This document shows positions 32,358 through 34,787 of a stretch of 34,787 bases of DNA, in pieces (the stretch's first letter is position 1; the number at the start of each line of letters is the position of its first letter). The notes below the pieces were generated by a model that searched no databases, had not been told where the DNA came from, and saw only the letters and a program-made list of their open reading frames with translations. Position numbers and translations under genes: made by a program. Source of the stretch: Hyphococcus sp. (GTDB lineage: Bacteria > Pseudomonadota > Alphaproteobacteria > Caulobacterales > Parvularculaceae); NCBI GenBank assembly GCA_021776295.1, contig JAJFGE010000008.1, positions 1 to 34,787 on the forward strand, given 5' to 3'.

Positions 32358-32732
32358 GGCGGTATCCTTCCCAAAATGACGACGCGCCCCCGCATGGCTT
32401 TAAACGGTACAGCAATGTCAGTCCGTCGCAAACTAAGGAAATAATTTTTCGCCGCCGGCGCGCGATGCCCTTCCCGGTCCAGAACGGCAGTTTTACCCCT
32501 TGAAGGCGCGCCCCTTCTGGTTGTGCGGCATTGCAAAATTTACAACCCTGAGAGGGTCGTTGGCGATAAAACCTATATTTAGTGAAAAATTATCCTCACG
32601 GGTTTGCGGCGCCTTATGATGCTTAAAGTGAAGGTTTTGAGGTTTGAGCCGGAGCGGCGGGAAGCGGTTTGCTTGTCGTGCGCGCCCGGCCTGCATATGC
32701 AGTCCGTACACACAATAAAACGAGAACGGGAA
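32358..32732. other. 375-base divergent intergenic region
   Basis: It separates the Sel1-like lipoprotein gene from yidD and must hold promoters for both. No convincing gene is inside it. I see three symmetric sites: TTGCAAAATTTACAA (32531-32545), a palindrome with one mismatched pair; CCCT-gag-AGGG (32546-32556) directly beside it; and CTGCATATGCAG (32691-32702), a perfect 12-base palindrome 30 bases before the yidD start. CCCCTT also recurs 15 bases apart near 32496-32516. I cannot place -35 and -10 boxes with confidence. Confidence 0.5.
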
Positions 32733-33089
32733 ATGACAGCGCTCGGAAATATCGTTAAAGCCGCCGCCCTCGGCGCCCTCTGGCTTTATAAGCGCACGCT
32801 ATCGCCGGTGTTGTATTTCTTCGGCGCCCGCTGCCGGCACTATCCGAGCTGCTCTGATTACGCCACCGAAGCGTTTCACCAGCATTCGCTATGGCGCGCC
32901 TTCTGGCTCACCGTCTCGCGGCTGTCGCGCTGCCACCCTTTCGGCAGCCACGGCATCGATCCGGTCCCGAAAGGTCCGGGCGGCGCATGGTGGCAAATCT
33001 GGCGCCTCGGTGACTGGGCCTGGACCGAGAGAGGGGTCGGAAAACCGCAGAAAACACCAGCCAAGCTTGACGAACCGCCCGGCCTTTGA
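32733..33089 (+). CDS. yidD: Membrane protein insertion efficiency factor YidD
   Basis: A 118-residue protein of the YidD family (DUF37), a small inner-membrane-associated protein that helps YidC insert proteins. An amphipathic N-terminal helix leads into YKRTLSPVLYFFGARCRHYPSCSDYA, with conserved Cys34 and Cys40, and RLSRCHPFGSHGIDPVP with Cys67, the family signature. The C-terminal 40 residues (WWQIWRLGDWAW and beyond) are variable. GGGA precedes the ATG at 32733; the frame is open upstream to 32604 but that part does not resemble the family. In many bacteria yidD sits by rnpA-yidC; here it precedes thrS. Confidence 0.95.
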   Translation: MTALGNIVKAAALGALWLYKRTLSPVLYFFGARCRHYPSCSDYATEAFHQHSLWRAFWLTVSRLSRCHPFGSHGIDPVPKGPGGAWWQIWRLGDWAWTERGVGKPQKTPAKLDEPPGL

Positions 33090-33137
33090 GAAGGGTCGGG
33101 GCTATCTTCGCGCCCGCAAAATATGAGAAAAACCACC

Positions 33138-34787
33138 ATGGTCGCCATTACCCTTCCCGACGGATCGCAACGCCAATATGACGGCGCCGTGACGGGAACC
33201 GACATTGCAGAGTCCATTTCCAAGTCATTGGCGAAAGGCGCCCTGGCGGTGAAGGTCGATGGCGTGGTGTGCGATCTGTTTGGCGAGATTGCCGGGGATG
33301 CGACGGTAGCAATCATCACCCGCGATCATCCCGACGCGCTCGACATCATTCGCCACGACACCGCGCATCTGTTGGCGCAGGCGGTTCAAGAGCTGTTTGC
33401 GGGCACCCAGGTGACGATCGGGCCGAATATCGCCGACGGATTCTTTTACGACTTTGCGCGAGACGAGCCTTTCTCTAGCGATGATCTTGCGAAAATCGAA
33501 AAGCGCATGGGCCAGATTGTTGATCAGGCGCGCCCGACCCGTAAAGAGGTGTGGGGTCGCGACGAGGCGATTGCGCATTTCAAGGCGCTCGGCGAGAGCT
33601 ATAAAGCCGAAATCATCACCGACCTGCCCGAGGGCGAAGACATCAGCATTTATTATCACGGCGACTGGCATGACCTCTGTCGCGGCCCGCATCTTCCCTC
33701 GACCCGGCATATCGGCAAAGCCTTCAAGCTGATGAAGGTTGCCGGCGCCTATTGGCGCGGCGATCACCGCAATGCGATGTTGCAACGCATCTACGGTACC
33801 GCCTGGGTCAGCGAGAAGGAATTAAAGGCGTATCTTTTGCGCCTGGAGGAAGCTGAAAAGCGTGACCACCGAAAGCTTGGCCGCGAGATGGATCTATTTC
33901 ATTTCCAGGCCGAGGCGCAAGGCTCGGTGTTCTGGCACGCCCATGGCTTTCTCATTTGGCGCGCGCTCGAAGCCTATATCCGGCGCCAGCTAGATGCAGA
34001 CGGATATGTGGAAGTGAAAACGCCGCAACTTCTCGACGCCAAGCTGTGGGAGATGTCCGGGCACTGGTCGAAATTCCGTGACAGTATGTTCGTCGTGCCC
34101 GATGAAATTCCGTCCATGGACGACGATGCGCCGGTGTTGACGGGCAACGCTGATCTCATGGCGCTAAAGCCAATGAATTGCCCGGCACATGTGCAAATTT
34201 TCAAACAGGGCATCAAATCCTATCGCGATTTGCCGATCCGAATGGCGGAATTTGGGTGTTGTCATCGCAATGAAGCCCATGGCGCGCTGCATGGGCTGAT
34301 GCGCGTGCGTCAGATGACCCAGGATGACGCGCATATTTTTTGCCGTGAAGATCAGATTATTGAGGAAACAAAGCGTTTTCTCGAACTCTTCGCGCACGTT
34401 TATGAAGATATGGGCATGACGGACATCGCCTATAAGCTGGCGACGCGCCCGGAGATGCGCGCTGGCGATGACGCGACATGGGACCGCGCCGAAAAAGCGC
34501 TTGCTGAGTCACTCACCGCCGCCGGGCTTGATTTTGATTTCGCTGAAGGCGAGGGCGCCTTTTATGGGCCGAAGCTTGAGTTTCACCTCACCGACGCGAT
34601 TGGCAGGACTTGGCAGGCCGGCACTTACCAGCTCGACTATATCCTGCCTGAGCGCCTTGATGCGAGTTATGTAGATGAGACCGGCGCCCGCCAGCGCCCG
34701 GTGATGCTTCATCGCGCTGTATTCGGTACGTTTGAACGTTTTATCGGCCTGCTGATTGAACATTACGCCGGCAAGTTGCCGCTGTGG
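33138..34787 (+). CDS. thrS: Threonyl-tRNA synthetase, 3' end outside the window
   Basis: The frame is open to the last base, giving 550 residues of a protein usually about 640-660 long. The N-terminal TGS domain begins [16 protein letters not shown], aligning with the start of known ThrS, so I prefer ATG 33138 over the in-frame ATG at 33123. The editing domain follows with the HxxxH motif ([11 protein letters not shown]) and [14 protein letters not shown], which corrects Ser-tRNA(Thr). The class II core has motif 2 ([28 protein letters not shown]), KPMNCPAH with the zinc-binding Cys, and motif 3 near the window end ([21 protein letters not shown]). The anticodon-binding domain is missing because the window stops. 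Confidence 0.97.
   Translation, partial: MVAITLPDGSQRQYDGAVTGTDIAESISKSLAKGALAVKVDGVVCDLFGEIAGDATVAIITRDHPDALDIIRHDTAHLLAQAVQELFAGTQVTIGPNIADGFFYDFARDEPFSSDDLAKIEKRMGQIVDQARPTRKEVWGRDEAIAHFKALGESYKAEIITDLPEGEDISIYYHGDWHDLCRGPHLPSTRHIGKAFKLMKVAGAYWRGDHRNAMLQRIYGTAWVSEKELKAYLLRLEEAEKRDHRKLGREMDLFHFQAEAQGSVFWHAHGFLIWRALEAYIRRQLDADGYVEVKTPQLLDAKLWEMSGHWSKFRDSMFVVPDEIPSMDDDAPVLTGNADLMALKPMNCPAHVQIFKQGIKSYRDLPIRMAEFGCCHRNEAHGALHGLMRVRQMTQDDAHIFCREDQIIEETKRFLELFAHVYEDMGMTDIAYKLATRPEMRAGDDATWDRAEKALAESLTAAGLDFDFAEGEGAFYGPKLEFHLTDAIGRTWQAGTYQLDYILPERLDASYVDETGARQRPVMLHRAVFGTFERFIGLLIEHYAGKLPLW

Overview
This window reads as a chromosomal segment of an alphaproteobacterium. The evidence is a GcrA cell-cycle regulator gene, the alphaproteobacterial blocks trpA-accD-folC and tsaE-amgK-murU-addB-addA-trxA, an MmcB-type repair protein, an alphaproteobacterial AddAB pair and a phoR/phoU/phoB cluster. 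Base composition is fairly GC-rich and even, and I see no phage, transposon, integrase, tRNA, rRNA or CRISPR. The family is not resolved; a Caulobacterales- or Parvularculales-like bacterium is a reasonable guess.

Layout. 1-4157 (+): the 3' end of arfB, a Met-rich secreted protein, then trpA, accD and folC. 4204-4308: a palindromic dispersed repeat between convergent gene ends. 4369-13629 (-): an operon-like run, read as tsaE, amgK, murU, addB, addA, trxA, with three 4-base stop/start overlaps joining cell-wall recycling to double-strand-break repair. 13793-14630 (+): a [2Fe-2S] ferredoxin and MmcB. 14636-14738: a second palindromic repeat with a terminator-like half. 14737-15939 (-): a lipoprotein PQQ-type sugar dehydrogenase. 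16069-19540 (+): a small membrane protein, then phoR, phoU and phoB with no pst transporter genes between phoR and phoU. 19714-20223 (-): gcrA. 20462-25439 (+): an orphan ABC-2 permease, Hsp33 (hslO) overlapping a polyphosphate kinase 2 gene, an FG-GAP/ASPIC propeller protein and a membrane protein. 25464-30046 (-): an ELM1-like protein, a DUF885 lipoprotein and an XRE/RamB-like regulator. 30252-31541 (+): isocitrate lyase, divergent from that regulator. 31647-32357 (-): a Sel1-like lipoprotein. 32733-34787 (+): yidD and thrS, the latter running off the window.

How the genes work together. Most of the window is housekeeping: tryptophan, fatty acid and folate synthesis; t6A tRNA modification; peptidoglycan sugar salvage; recombination repair; threonyl-tRNA charging. 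Three sets look functionally linked: the phosphate two-component system with PhoU; Hsp33 translationally coupled to PPK2, which may join an oxidative-stress chaperone to polyphosphate/nucleotide metabolism; and isocitrate lyase with a divergent regulator of the family that controls acetate and short-chain acyl-CoA use.

I found no clearly new multi-gene system. The best leads are the hslO-ppk2 coupling, the pst-less pho cluster, a plus-strand terminator at 26612-26644 with no plus-strand gene in front of it, the operator-like repeats between the regulator and aceA, and the repeats in the gcrA promoter region.
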